A stretch of 64,000 nucleotides of DNA. Origin: Shouchella clausii (lineage in GTDB: Bacteria; Bacillota; Bacilli; Bacillales; Bacillaceae_D). The notes below the pieces were generated by a model, which ran no database searches, was not told where the DNA came from, and saw nothing but the letters and a program-made list of their open reading frames with translations. Each line of letters begins with the position of its first letter. The stretch's first letter is position 1. Below, one piece after another: positions 43,770 through 52,219 of this stretch. The stretch covers positions 3,844,001 to 3,908,000 of the forward strand of contig NZ_CP019985.1 in NCBI RefSeq assembly GCF_002250115.1, given 5' to 3'. A program made the translations under genes and the position numbers.

Positions 43770-44799
43770 GCACAGGCTCCCTTACCTTGAGGAGGCTTGA
43801 ATAAAAGGCGTCCCACTCGTTAAGCAAACGATCTTCTGAGTAGAAGCTTGCACCTTTTTTAGCCCGTTCGACCGTCTGCTCATAAAAACTGCGGTCGGCC
43901 TCCAAACGTGCTATGGTCGTCGCAAACGCTTCGTTTGTTCCAGCCCGCTCATAAAAATCAAATAATATGTTTTCATATAAAGGCAAATCTCTAAGCAGCA
44001 ACGGCTTATTACAGCTCATTGCCTCTAAAATCGTCATCGGGAACAACTCATGGTAAGACGGCGAAAAAAGCAAATCAGCTGCATTGTAGCAATGCTTCAT
44101 CTCATGGCGTTCAAGGATTCCTGTAAAATGGACATTTTCCGGCGGGTTTTCCACTAGTTTTTTCAATTCGGCATACCCAGCAGTTAACTGCCCAAACGAA
44201 AAACCGCCTGCCCAAACGAAATGAATATGTTTGAGGCGTTTGGCGACATCCAGAAAATCCAAGACGCCTTTTCGGTGTTGGATTTGCCCTGCACCCAACA
44301 CGACAAACGCCTGCTCCGGAATATTGAACCGCTGTCTAAACGCGATTCTCTCTTCCTCCGTCCCTTCTGAAAACCCTTCTTTAGACACAAAGTTTGGAAT
44401 GTAGGATACCCGTTCACGCTCAATTCCATACTGAGCCAACTTGTCGATAAAGGAAGGGTTTACGACAACAAGCCGGTCCATCCGCTTATAAAAGGCGAGA
44501 ATGTATTTATAAAACACACGTCGGAAGAAGCGTGGCAACTGCAAGCTGTCGTCAACCGTTTCAGGTAAGAAATGAACGTAGCCTACGTTTATGCCTCTTT
44601 TCCGCGAGAATGACGCAAGATAAAACTTTAAGTCAATGGTGTGGTAATGGGTAATATCGGCGGCTTGAAATGTATTCAATTGAAGATCGTATTTATGTTG
44701 TGCTTTTCGCTCCAGAACGTTGACTAGTTCCCGGTAGGCAGAGGCGACCCCCTGCCCTTTTACTTTTTCTGCAGACGATAACATTTCCAGTTTAATCAT
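43762..44799 (-). CDS. lafB: GT4 glycosyltransferase, LafB/BgsA-like (second glycolipid sugar)
   Basis: 345 aa GT-B fold enzyme. N-terminus KLEMLSSAEKVKGQGVASAYREL is close to the LafB/BgsA start; donor-site E-x7-E region FSPSYHELFPMTILEAMSCNKP is the GT4 signature. Family members add the second hexose to glucosyl-diacylglycerol, forming the lipoteichoic-acid anchor. 4-nt overlap with the upstream lafA-like gene. Sugar donor and linkage are not readable from sequence. Confidence 0.8.
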   Translation of the reverse strand: MIKLEMLSSAEKVKGQGVASAYRELVNVLERKAQHKYDLQLNTFQAADITHYHTIDLKFYLASFSRKRGINVGYVHFLPETVDDSLQLPRFFRRVFYKYILAFYKRMDRLVVVNPSFIDKLAQYGIERERVSYIPNFVSKEGFSEGTEEERIAFRQRFNIPEQAFVVLGAGQIQHRKGVLDFLDVAKRLKHIHFVWAGGFSFGQLTAGYAELKKLVENPPENVHFTGILERHEMKHCYNAADLLFSPSYHELFPMTILEAMSCNKPLLLRDLPLYENILFDFYERAGTNEAFATTIARLEADRSFYEQTVERAKKGASFYSEDRLLNEWDAFYSSLLKVREPVHE

Positions 44800-46016
44800 A
44801 ATGACTGCTCTTTTCGGTAAAGGATTGCTTGCATAAGTTTTGGCGAACTGTTTTCGATTTTTTTGTTTTTCGCGAGCTCAAAATAAGTTTGTTCTACTTT
44901 AGCGCCAAAAGCTTCTGCGGTTAATGGCTGAATTTGTTTCTTGGCAGCTTTGCGCACTTTCGTTAAATGGGATGAGTGCAGTAAGCGGCGCAAAAGTGGT
45001 CCAAGATCCTCATCTTCTTTAAAGACAAAACCAGTTGTGCCGTCTAAGACAATCCGCTTAATACTTGGATCAGACTTGGCCACTACAATACAGCCTGAAG
45101 CCATCGCTTCAATATAGGTGAGGCCTTGCGCTTCAGTCGTCGAGGCACTTACGAACAAATCGCCTAAATGGTAGTAATGATGAATCTGGTTCCACTCAAC
45201 AGCACCAGTAAAGCGGACATGTTCGCTAACTCCAAGGGACACAGCCAGCGCTTCAAGAGACTTTCGGACAGGTCCGTCCCCAACCATCACCGTTTTTACA
45301 TGATCCAGTTCGCTCTCCAATGATTTGATTGCGTACAAGAGCGCCTCCATGTTTTTTTCTTCTGCCATCCGGCCAATGCTAATAATAACTTTGTCACTTT
45401 CATTGATCCCAAGCTTTTTCCTTAACGCCAACACATCTACCAAGCTTGCTTCGGAACGTTTAAACTGCTTCACCGAGACGCCCGTCGGAATGACATAAAT
45501 CGGTTCGCTTACTTTATAACGGCGCAAATATGTCTTCACTTTTTCCGTAGGTGCAATGACAGCATCAGCACCGCGGCAAAACCATTTTGTTAAACGGCCA
45601 ACCATTTTCGGAGACAACAGCTTTCCTCGTGCAATGTAATGAACATAGTCTTCATACATCGTGTGGTATGTATGAATGTGAGGAAGCTTACATTTATGTG
45701 CAAGATGCTTTCCTAAGCATCCCATTGTAAATTCTGTGTGGGTATGGACGATTTCGATGTTTAGTTCCTTCATCAGTTTTGTCGCTCTGCGTATCCCAGC
45801 ATAAGCTAAGCGTCGCTCGGGAACAAATCCAACAGCAAGGCTTGAAAACCGAAAAACCTTCCCCTCCTCCTGTTCTGGATCTGCCGCTTTATCCGTTGAC
45901 GTAAAAATGTAAACGCGATGACCCCGGGCGCTCAATTCTTTTTCAAGTGTTGCAATAGACGAAGCCACCCCGCTAATTTGCGGAAAATAGGTGTCGGTAA
46001 AGATCCCAATATTCAT
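44796..46016 (-). CDS. lafA: GT4 glycosyltransferase, LafA/BgsB-like (monoglucosyl-diacylglycerol synthase)
   Basis: 406 aa. Starts MNIGIFTDTYFPQISGVASS, the typical N-terminus of the 1,2-diacylglycerol 3-glucosyltransferase clade, with VHTHTEFTMGCLG and HTYHTMYEDYVHY mid-domain and the GT4 donor motif STTEAQGLTYIEAMASG. Several basic amphipathic stretches suit a peripheral membrane enzyme. First gene of a three-gene operon with a good RBS (AAAGAGG). B. subtilis uses the processive UgtP instead, so this is a different glycolipid system. Confidence 0.82.
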   Translation of the reverse strand: MNIGIFTDTYFPQISGVASSIATLEKELSARGHRVYIFTSTDKAADPEQEEGKVFRFSSLAVGFVPERRLAYAGIRRATKLMKELNIEIVHTHTEFTMGCLGKHLAHKCKLPHIHTYHTMYEDYVHYIARGKLLSPKMVGRLTKWFCRGADAVIAPTEKVKTYLRRYKVSEPIYVIPTGVSVKQFKRSEASLVDVLALRKKLGINESDKVIISIGRMAEEKNMEALLYAIKSLESELDHVKTVMVGDGPVRKSLEALAVSLGVSEHVRFTGAVEWNQIHHYYHLGDLFVSASTTEAQGLTYIEAMASGCIVVAKSDPSIKRIVLDGTTGFVFKEDEDLGPLLRRLLHSSHLTKVRKAAKKQIQPLTAEAFGAKVEQTYFELAKNKKIENSSPKLMQAILYRKEQSL

Positions 46017-46495
46017 GTTATTCCTCTTTCCTTTTCTGAAATGGAGCTTACTTTCTCGAATAGAACACTAGTAAAGTATAAAGCTTCTTGCCAATAAAAG
46101 AAGAAAGATTCCATTTCTTTTTATAAAAATTTTAGAATTAAGCCCATTTCCTTTTCAATTAAAGGGAATCAATCTTGTTCTAGTGTTCTATTCAAATAGT
46201 ACACTAACACTATGTCATCTGCAAATACATTGTGTCGTTTGCCAGTCGCCGTTTATCCTTCGCTGACTTATTGACTATCTATAACCTATCAAGTGCTTTT
46301 TGTTTATTTCTGTCTCCTTTCACCTCACATACAAACTCTTGCGCTAATAAACAAATTAGGAACTGGTCAACCTTACAAACCCGAAAAACCAACATTATGT
46401 TAGATAGAATCGAATGATCGACTTACATTTGGACGTTTAGGAACTCATCACCATCATAATTCCTTTTGAAAATCATTGCCACCTACGCATTTATT
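46017..46495. other. AT-rich intergenic region with nested inverted repeats
   Basis: About 480 bp without a credible gene. GAATAGAACACTAG (46058-46071) is repeated inverted at 46180-46193, and inside it GATTCC (46107-46112) and GGAATC (46165-46170) form a second pair. The remainder is AT-rich with no RBS-preceded ORF. It carries the promoter side of the lafA operon, but I could not fix a promoter. Confidence 0.6.
46058..46193. repeat. 136-bp element with 14-bp perfect inverted ends
   Basis: Outer arms GAATAGAACACTAG / CTAGTGTTCTATTC; inner arms GATTCC / GGAATC. It has the form of a small palindromic unit or MITE. No target duplication is obvious. Confidence 0.5.
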
Positions 46496-46650
46496 TTAAC
46501 AATCAGTCCAAAAACGCGCGATACCCTTTAGAATGGTCTTGCACTCAGTCTCTAGCCTGATATTGCTGTTGTCTTCATTGGCTAATAAATGGTCTTGTTC
46601 CTGCTTACTATGTTTATTTTCTTTGCAGCAGTTGATTTTTTCGATTGAAT

Positions 46651-46672
46651 AAAAAAAACGCCAAAACTGGCG
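46651..46672 (-). terminator. Second terminator downstream of the minus-strand xre gene
   Basis: CGCCA - GTTT - TGGCG hairpin on the minus strand followed by eight Ts (46651-46658). It lies about 70 bp past the xre stop. Confidence 0.8.
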
Positions 46673-46717
46673 CTTTGAGAGATTTACCATTTTTTGCATC
46701 GAAAACACATTCCCCTG

Positions 46718-46741
46718 CAAAAAGGAATCCGCCTTTTTTAT
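46718..46741 (-). terminator. First terminator of the minus-strand xre gene
   Basis: AAAAAGG - CGGATT - CCTTTTTGC on the minus strand, beginning at the stop codon of the 88-aa regulator. Confidence 0.7.
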
Positions 46742-47004
46742 TTGTTAGACTGACTTTTATCATTTTTTGTTTCTTTTTCATTTTGTAAATTAATAGTTAA
46801 CATATCGTCAAAAAAGAGATCATCGGGCTTTAAGGAAAAAACAGCCGCAATCCGGTAAGCAAGTTCATAAGAAAGCCCTCTTTTCCCATTTTCTATTTGC
46901 CAATAGAATGGGGTACTCACGTTAATTTTTTTTGCTACTGCCTCTAACGTCATTTGGTGCTCCAATCGAACTTTTTTCAATGTTTCCCGCTGCAATACGA
47001 TCAC
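46738..47004 (-). CDS. XRE-family transcriptional regulator (88 aa)
   Basis: A single helix-turn-helix domain over residues 7-64 (LKKVRLEHQMTLEAVAKKIN...PFYWQIENGKRGLSYELAYRIAAVF), then a short polar, lysine-rich tail. Divergent from another xre gene, with GTTAAC-containing repeats between. Resembles small phage/ICE-type repressors, but no mobile genes are next to it. Probably autoregulated. Confidence 0.88.
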   Translation of the reverse strand: MIVLQRETLKKVRLEHQMTLEAVAKKINVSTPFYWQIENGKRGLSYELAYRIAAVFSLKPDDLFFDDMLTINLQNEKETKNDKSQSNK

Positions 47005-47010
47005 CTCATT

Positions 47011-47112
47011 TGATTAACTAAAAGTTAACTACAGTATATCCTTCCCAGTTTCTTCTGTAAATACAATTGTTTCTATTTAGTTAACCGAATTTACGTTAGC
47101 GATTTGTTAACA
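47011..47112. promoter_or_regulatory. Operator-like GTTAAC repeats between the xre pair
   Basis: Several palindromic (A/T)GTTAAC motifs: TTAACTAAAAGTTAAC (47013-47028), TAGTTAACCG (about 47078-47087) and TTGTTAACAT (47104-47113). The last touches the -10 box of the plus-strand xre gene, so occupancy would block that promoter. Confidence 0.55.
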
Positions 47113-47118
47113 TATAAT
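47090..47118 (+). promoter_or_regulatory. Promoter of the plus-strand xre gene
   Basis: TTTACG (47090-47095), 17-bp spacer, perfect TATAAT (47113-47118), 32 nt before the ATG. A GTTAAC motif overlaps the spacer. Confidence 0.65.
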
Positions 47119-47149
47119 ACAGGTAGACCGAGCAGAAAGGGTTGTGCAT

Positions 47150-47470
47150 ATGACAATTGTTCCAGAGCGGCTAAAAGCATTAAGGAAAGAACGACAGCTT
47201 ACCCAGGAACAGCTAGGCGAGCTGATCAATGTAACAAAAGTGTCCATATCAGGCTATGAAAATGGCAACCGCACCCCTGACACCGATACATTACGCCGCC
47301 TTGCAGATGTCTTTGGTGTTTCAACAGATTATCTGCTAGGGCGTTCCAAAGAGAAAAACGGCTCTTTCTTTTATGACAATGAACTTACACACAAAGAGGC
47401 TCAGCTATTGCGTGAACACCTTGCCTTTATCCGCTTCCGGGCCAATAAAAAGGAAAGTGAAACAGACTGA
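47150..47470 (+). CDS. XRE-family transcriptional regulator (106 aa)
   Basis: Start ATG at 47150 with AAAGGG 8 nt upstream; an in-frame GTG at 47144 is in the RBS spacer. A SinR/HTH_3 domain spans about residues 6-62 (LKALRKERQLTQEQLGELIN...ISGYENGNRTPDTDTLRRLADVF...YLLGRS), with a C-terminal helical tail of about 40 aa that may oligomerise. Own promoter and terminator. Convergent with ypbF. Confidence 0.9.
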   Translation: MTIVPERLKALRKERQLTQEQLGELINVTKVSISGYENGNRTPDTDTLRRLADVFGVSTDYLLGRSKEKNGSFFYDNELTHKEAQLLREHLAFIRFRANKKESETD

Positions 47471-47571
47471 TAAACGAGATGTGCAGGCAAGTGTAGAGGC
47501 CTTTGCATAGCGGTTTCAGAGCGATGAACAAGGTAGACGACCGACATCTATGAATGTTTGTTACAAACGAA

Positions 47572-47601
47572 AACAGCTTGCTGAGCAGGCTGTTTTTTTT
47601 T
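47572..47601 (+). terminator. Terminator after the plus-strand xre gene
   Basis: AACAGCTTGCT - G - AGCAGGCTGTT with one internal mismatch, followed by eight or more Ts. It probably also stops ypbF transcripts coming from the other side. Confidence 0.85.
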
Positions 47602-47623
47602 AGCTTTTCTGTTTATCTTTATC

Positions 47624-48037
47624 TCATTCGAAATAAAACAAGTTGATGGAGTAGCGCGTTTGCATTTCTTTTAAATAGGCTTCTTTCTCGGCTGCACTAC
47701 GCTCAGTTGGCCAAAATTCTTCGCTGCGCTCGATAAACTCGTTGCGCAGCGCCTCAAATTCCTTTTCTTTTTTTGCCGCCTTCTTTGATAAATGAACAAG
47801 TCCGATAACAGACAAAAAGAGTACGACGAGCAAAGCTGTTGACAATGGCGAAGCCAGCAACGCTTTGGGAAAGACGATACGCCCAGTTTGAGGTTCATTC
47901 AAAAGAATTACAAATGTGCAACCACTAATGAGCGCAGCCCACCCGCAAAACAAGTGTTGTTTCTCCAAACGATCCCACTCTGTTTTACGTTTAATCAACT
48001 CTTTCGTAATCATCTCTAGTGCCAGTTGTCCTCCCAT
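47624..48037 (-). CDS. ypbF: YpbF-like membrane protein (DUF2663)
   Basis: 137 aa, two transmembrane helices (about 28-47 and 60-84) flanked by charged helical, probably coiled-coil segments. GGGAGGGG precedes the ATG. Same place relative to ypbE/ypbD/recQ as in B. subtilis. Function unknown. Confidence 0.82.
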   Translation of the reverse strand: MGGQLALEMITKELIKRKTEWDRLEKQHLFCGWAALISGCTFVILLNEPQTGRIVFPKALLASPLSTALLVVLFLSVIGLVHLSKKAAKKEKEFEALRNEFIERSEEFWPTERSAAEKEAYLKEMQTRYSINLFYFE

Positions 48038-48081
48038 CGCCTGACCCCTCCCATACGTAATGTATGGGAAAGGCTGTCCTT

Positions 48082-48276
48082 TTAGAACAAATAGAACGAG
48101 ACCGCTAAACTCGTGAAAACAAGCAAAAAGAAAAGAACAGCGAGCATATGGGCAATGGGAGAGACCACTGCTTTTTTCTTGTCTTTACGTTTCTTTTTAT
48201 GGTGCCGTACTTTTGAACGGGGAGGCAGCGTTTCAGGTTCTCCTTGGTTTTCTAAATAAATCGGCTGCTCGCTCAT
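48082..48276 (-). CDS. Short ypbE-like single-pass membrane protein
   Basis: 64 aa from the ATG at 48276 (RBS AGGAGGAG). An acidic/polar start, a very basic stretch (SKVRHHKKKRKDKKK), and a C-terminal helix (about 41-63), ending right after the helix. It occupies the position of B. subtilis ypbE, which has the same cytosolic-basic-TM start but then a long extracellular LysM domain. Here the LysM part is missing and no remnant follows in the 45-bp gap to ypbF, so it is either a shortened ypbE or an unrelated small protein. Confidence 0.65.
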   Translation of the reverse strand: MSEQPIYLENQGEPETLPPRSKVRHHKKKRKDKKKAVVSPIAHMLAVLFFLLVFTSLAVSFYLF

Positions 48277-48288
48277 TGGCATCTCCTC

Positions 48289-48864
48289 CTACTTTCTGTT
48301 CTTAGCATTTAAAACAAAAGCAAGAACAGCGTTAATGAAAAAATGCGCACATACAACAGTCGCAAAGTTCCCTGTCACCTCAAACGTCCAGCCAAGCCCT
48401 ATGCTTATAACGAGTACGTAGGCAAATAGCACAGGCTTTGTTACATAGCGAAAATGGACAATCGCAAACAGCAAACTCGCCAGCGGCAGCCCAACGAGCT
48501 GTTGCAAAACGGCTCTGAATAGCCATTCCTCGCAAAAGGCCACCAACAAGCAAAAACAGACAATATGGACAGGGCTCATGCCGGTAAAAACACGCTCATT
48601 CAATCCCCCATCATCAAGCCAGCCTTTTGGCAGCAACACGACAAGCAGCCAATTTGTAAGCAGGGCGGCAACAGCAAACAAACTTCCATATCCTATTCCC
48701 GTGCCCCACTGAAATTCAAGGCTTTGCCAAATGCCAACCGGTCCGCCGGTATAGAAAAAGCTTAACGCGATGCCAATGACCAAAAGCAGCAATTGCGAAC
48801 CGTATAGGCTGATGTAGAAATCTTTTTTATCCAGCTGAGTGGCGGCGCGGCGGTCTGCTTTCAT
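48289..48864 (-). CDS. ypbD: CPBP-family intramembrane protease YpbD
   Basis: 191 aa, five or six helices. The CPBP motifs are present: CEEWLFRAVLQQ (Glu-Glu-x3-Arg), FAIVHFRY (His) and CAHFFINAVLAF (His/Asn). Possible prenyl-protein-protease-like function; substrate unknown. Overlaps recQ by 4 nt. Confidence 0.86.
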   Translation of the reverse strand: MKADRRAATQLDKKDFYISLYGSQLLLLVIGIALSFFYTGGPVGIWQSLEFQWGTGIGYGSLFAVAALLTNWLLVVLLPKGWLDDGGLNERVFTGMSPVHIVCFCLLVAFCEEWLFRAVLQQLVGLPLASLLFAIVHFRYVTKPVLFAYVLVISIGLGWTFEVTGNFATVVCAHFFINAVLAFVLNAKNRK

Positions 48865-50366
48865 CGTTTTTCCTCCGCCACTGCAAAAACGGCTTTAAGC
48901 TCTTCTTCCCACAAAAACGGCTCCTCATTTACGTTAACAGGCTGCTGTTTAAACGAGTCAAGAGTGAGGCCACACACATCACAGCACGGATTTTGAAAGG
49001 CTGGAATCTCATCGAAATAGGAAAGTAATTGTTGGCGCCGGCAAGTTTGGTCATTACGACCATAGTGAAACACCGGTAACAGCCGGTTCTTTTTGGCAGC
49101 GATTTGCTCTTTAAAATGGCGGTGGAGCAAACTTGTTAGTTTTGCCACTGAAAAGGATTGGACAAGCCCCGCCTTGATTACACCCCATTTTTCTAACAAA
49201 TATACAACCGTCCGCGCTTGATCGGATTGCATGGCTAAAAGCCGGTTCTCAAATGATGGAAAATCAAGCGGTTCTCCTACTTTTAACTGTGAAAGTGCCC
49301 ATACCCATTCATCGGCAGTAAAATCGTTTTTTTTAAGTAAATTTTCCGCTTGTACACGATCTTCTCGAGCAGTTAGAAGCAAAGCAAAGCTTAAAGCCCC
49401 ATCGCGTCCAGCACGACCAATTTCTTGGATGTAAGAGGCGATGTCAAGTGGGTAATGCAAATGGATGACATAACGCACATCTGTTTTGTTAAGCCCCATA
49501 CCAAATGCGTTCGTTGCACAAATCACATCCAGTTGGCCATTCATAAATTGTTGTTGGACGAGCAAGCGGTCGGCGTTTTCCATGCCGCCATGATAAAAGC
49601 TCGTCCGAACATTCTTCACTTCCTGAGCAAGATAAGTGCTGCATGCTTCTGCCTGCGCTCTGCTCTGAACATAAATGATTCCCGGTGCTTGATAAGTAGC
49701 AACCATTTCGACAAGGCGCTGCTGTTTTTGAGCTTGGTCAGCAGCCTCCTCAGCTAAAAGCACAATATTGGAGCGGTTGACACTCTCAATATGTTCAAAC
49801 GGCGTCCGCAAATCGAGCCGTTTTTTAATATCAGCGCGGACTTCTTTCGTTGCTGTGGCGGTAATCGCTAAACAAGGCGGCGAACCAAGCGCCTGTTTAA
49901 TGTCGCAGATCCGCAAATAATCAGCGCGGAAGTCATGCCCCCAATAAGACACGCAATGGGCTTCATCGACGACAATATAAGCGACGTTTACCTTTGCCAA
50001 AGCAGCGAGCAGTTCTCGTGATTGCAACATCTCTGGCGACGTGTACAACAGTTTCACTTTTGCAAGGTTACGGAGCAAACGTCTGCGTTCTGCTATTTCC
50101 GTAAAGCTGTTGAGAGCGGCAGTTTGTTTCAGTCCAATTGATTTCAACTGCTGGACTTGGTCTTCCATCAACGCGAGCAGCGGTGAAACGACAATCGTAA
50201 CCCCGTTGGCGAGAAAAGCAGGCAGCTGGTAACAAAGGGACTTGCCCCGTCCTGTCGGGAGCATAGCCAACACGTCTGCCCCACCTATGAGCGCTTCAAT
50301 AATTTCTTTTTGCCCTTGCCTAAATGAAGTAAAACCAAACAAAGCCTGCAAATGGCGTTCTAACAT
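48861..50366 (-). CDS. recQ: RecQ-family ATP-dependent DNA helicase
   Basis: 501 aa, the short RecQ class (YpbC). Walker A MLPTGRGKS at 35-43, DEAH box in VVDEAHCVSYWGHDFR (about 134), motif VI EIGRAGRDGA. A zinc-site region near the C-terminus has CRRQQLLSYF...CCDVC. The HRDC domain of long RecQ is absent. Overlaps ypbB by 7 nt and ypbD by 4, so ypbB-recQ-ypbD are one unit. Unwinds 3'-5' in repair or fork restart. Confidence 0.93.
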   Translation of the reverse strand: MLERHLQALFGFTSFRQGQKEIIEALIGGADVLAMLPTGRGKSLCYQLPAFLANGVTIVVSPLLALMEDQVQQLKSIGLKQTAALNSFTEIAERRRLLRNLAKVKLLYTSPEMLQSRELLAALAKVNVAYIVVDEAHCVSYWGHDFRADYLRICDIKQALGSPPCLAITATATKEVRADIKKRLDLRTPFEHIESVNRSNIVLLAEEAADQAQKQQRLVEMVATYQAPGIIYVQSRAQAEACSTYLAQEVKNVRTSFYHGGMENADRLLVQQQFMNGQLDVICATNAFGMGLNKTDVRYVIHLHYPLDIASYIQEIGRAGRDGALSFALLLTAREDRVQAENLLKKNDFTADEWVWALSQLKVGEPLDFPSFENRLLAMQSDQARTVVYLLEKWGVIKAGLVQSFSVAKLTSLLHRHFKEQIAAKKNRLLPVFHYGRNDQTCRRQQLLSYFDEIPAFQNPCCDVCGLTLDSFKQQPVNVNEEPFLWEEELKAVFAVAEEKR

Positions 50367-51400
50367 TTTATGAATCCTTTCCTCGCCAGCGTAAGCCGAA
50401 TGTCAAAATAAGTGACTTCATTGTTAAGCGCTGTTCGAATCGTTTTTAACTTTAACGTACGGTGCTCGCGGCTGATGCGCAAAATGTTTTTTTGCGTTTC
50501 CTCGCTCACATAGCGGTCAATCGGGAAAGAGCGGTCAAACAAAGCAATTTCGACGAGATGATCTTCAATCGTCGCCGGCTTTAAGCCGCGTATATGCGCG
50601 AGCTCTTGCACGGAATCAACTTGCGGCAATAAAGAGGCTGTTTTTCGTGCCGATGCAGTGTTTGTCCGGCTTTGTATCGTAGGAAGCAAATGTGAAAGCG
50701 CTTCGTAATTGCGCGGGTTTTCACTGATCTCAGCCATCAGTGCATGGAGGTTGCTTTTATGGCGTAGTTCAACTTCCATTAAGGAAAGACGATAGCGCAA
50801 GGCAAGCTGTTGCCTCGTCTCCCCGATCCGCTTTTGCCTTGAAAGCTGTAGAACAAACAGTTCAGCTTGCAGTCGATCGCGCTTTCTTAAAAAAGCGGCA
50901 CATTCTTTATATAACTTCAGTCTGTACCGGTTCCGTTCAGCAGGTTTTGGGAGTGCGTTTTTGACGAATCGCTGTACATCTAAATCGCCGACGACAGGAA
51001 TAAAAGAAACCCCCATTGCTAATGCATTTAATGACTGCACAAGCAGAGCGAGGCGGTTCCAAAAGAGCACATCCGCCTGTTGGAACAATCCATTGTTTAT
51101 ATTTTGCACGTAAGAATGAGCATGTAGCCAGGCATCCAACTGGATTTCGCCTTTCTCAGTCAGCTGGTGCGCCCCGTCCGTTTCGCGGACTTTCCCATTT
51201 TCAAGCAACGCTTTAACGACTTGTTCCGCTTCGTTATAAGACAAGTGGGGCAAAAGACCAAACAAAGGAAGAGCGCTGAACAAAGCGCCATCTTGTATCG
51301 TTTGTGCGGAGCGCTTGCCTTTTAATAAATGATACGCTCCAAATAAAGAGCGTTCGCCTTGAAAACGATGACAGGCAAGCATAAAAAGCTGTTCTTTCAC
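50360..51400 (-). CDS. ypbB: YpbB, RecQ-associated protein with helicase-C-like HTH region
   Basis: About 346 aa from a GTG at 51400 with AAGAGGG upstream; the longer frame is less likely. C-terminal part (about 250-346) carries the helix-rich HRDC/HTH_40-like pattern VQELAHIRGLKPATIEDHLVEIALF. The N-terminus has helical repeats (GAYHLLKGKRSAQTIQDG). Adjacent and upstream of recQ, and in effect may provide the accessory domain the short RecQ lacks. Precise function unknown. Confidence 0.83.
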   Translation of the reverse strand: MKEQLFMLACHRFQGERSLFGAYHLLKGKRSAQTIQDGALFSALPLFGLLPHLSYNEAEQVVKALLENGKVRETDGAHQLTEKGEIQLDAWLHAHSYVQNINNGLFQQADVLFWNRLALLVQSLNALAMGVSFIPVVGDLDVQRFVKNALPKPAERNRYRLKLYKECAAFLRKRDRLQAELFVLQLSRQKRIGETRQQLALRYRLSLMEVELRHKSNLHALMAEISENPRNYEALSHLLPTIQSRTNTASARKTASLLPQVDSVQELAHIRGLKPATIEDHLVEIALFDRSFPIDRYVSEETQKNILRISREHRTLKLKTIRTALNNEVTYFDIRLTLARKGFIKC

Positions 51401-51477
51401 GATTTTTCCCTCTTTCAATCGTGCCTTGGTTTTCCTCATTGTACCAAAACAGCCTTGTTTTTGTCCTTGTTTGTCAA

Positions 51478-51506
51478 TTGCAGTTTTGCTTGTTGCGCGC
51501 TACAAT
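51478..51506 (+). promoter_or_regulatory. Promoter of fer
   Basis: TTGCAG (51478-51483), 17-bp spacer, TACAAT (51501-51506), 31 nt before the fer ATG. Confidence 0.62.
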
Positions 51507-51524
51507 TGAATCAGTTTAGGCTGA

Positions 51525-51788
<264 letters not shown>

Positions 51789-51897
51789 AAGAATCGATTT
51801 TGATTAAAGTTATCTGTCTTTTTTCTGTATTTTTCTTTTTTATAACAAACGAGGATTAGCGATTACAAGAAAAACCGAACTTTTTTGGTTTTGACGA

Positions 51898-51926
51898 TTG
51901 ACTTTTCTGCGTTGCCATGATAAATT
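51898..51926 (+). promoter_or_regulatory. Promoter of the serA T-box transcript
   Basis: TTGACT (51898-51903), 17-bp spacer, TAAATT (51921-51926). About 20-30 nt before the T-box stem I. Confidence 0.58.
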
Positions 51927-51949
51927 ATCTAACAAATCAAATTGCTAAA

Positions 51950-52179
51950 AACGATGATGAAGACATGAAAAGCAAGGCCGATTCAGAGAGCTGGTGGGAG
52001 CTGCAAACCAGTGACAGCCTGTTTGGATAGCCCTTCTAAGTTGTCACGTCGAAAAACAGTAGACGTGTGCCGGCTTCTGCCGTTACCAGTAAAGATGCAC
52101 ATCTTGTGCAAACAACGAGGGTGGTACCGCGAACATTCGCCCCTCACAGCAAAATTCTGCCGCTGTGGGGGGCGTTTTT
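51950..52179 (+). ncRNA. T-box riboswitch, serine specifier (serA leader)
   Basis: Stem I starts GATGATGAAGACA and closes at TTGTC; AGAGAGCTGGTGG is the conserved stem I element. The T-box AGGGTGGTACCGCG spans 52118-52131 and the terminator CGCCCCTCACAGC / GCTGTGGGGGGCG plus TTTTT spans 52139-52179. The triplet before the purine in the specifier loop reads TCT (52035-52037), a serine codon, in keeping with the gene downstream. Uncharged tRNA-Ser would promote serA expression. Confidence 0.9.
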
Positions 52180-52219
52180 CATTTATGTAGGAAGAGAACG
52201 ATAAAAGGAGTGGAGTACA

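Noticed and set aside
46232-46417. A 61-aa plus-strand frame in the AT-rich spacer
   Set aside because: No RBS, atypical composition, no motif; probably chance.
46496-46720. A 74-aa minus-strand frame downstream of the xre gene
   Set aside because: It runs through two intrinsic terminator hairpins, has no convincing RBS and no family pattern.
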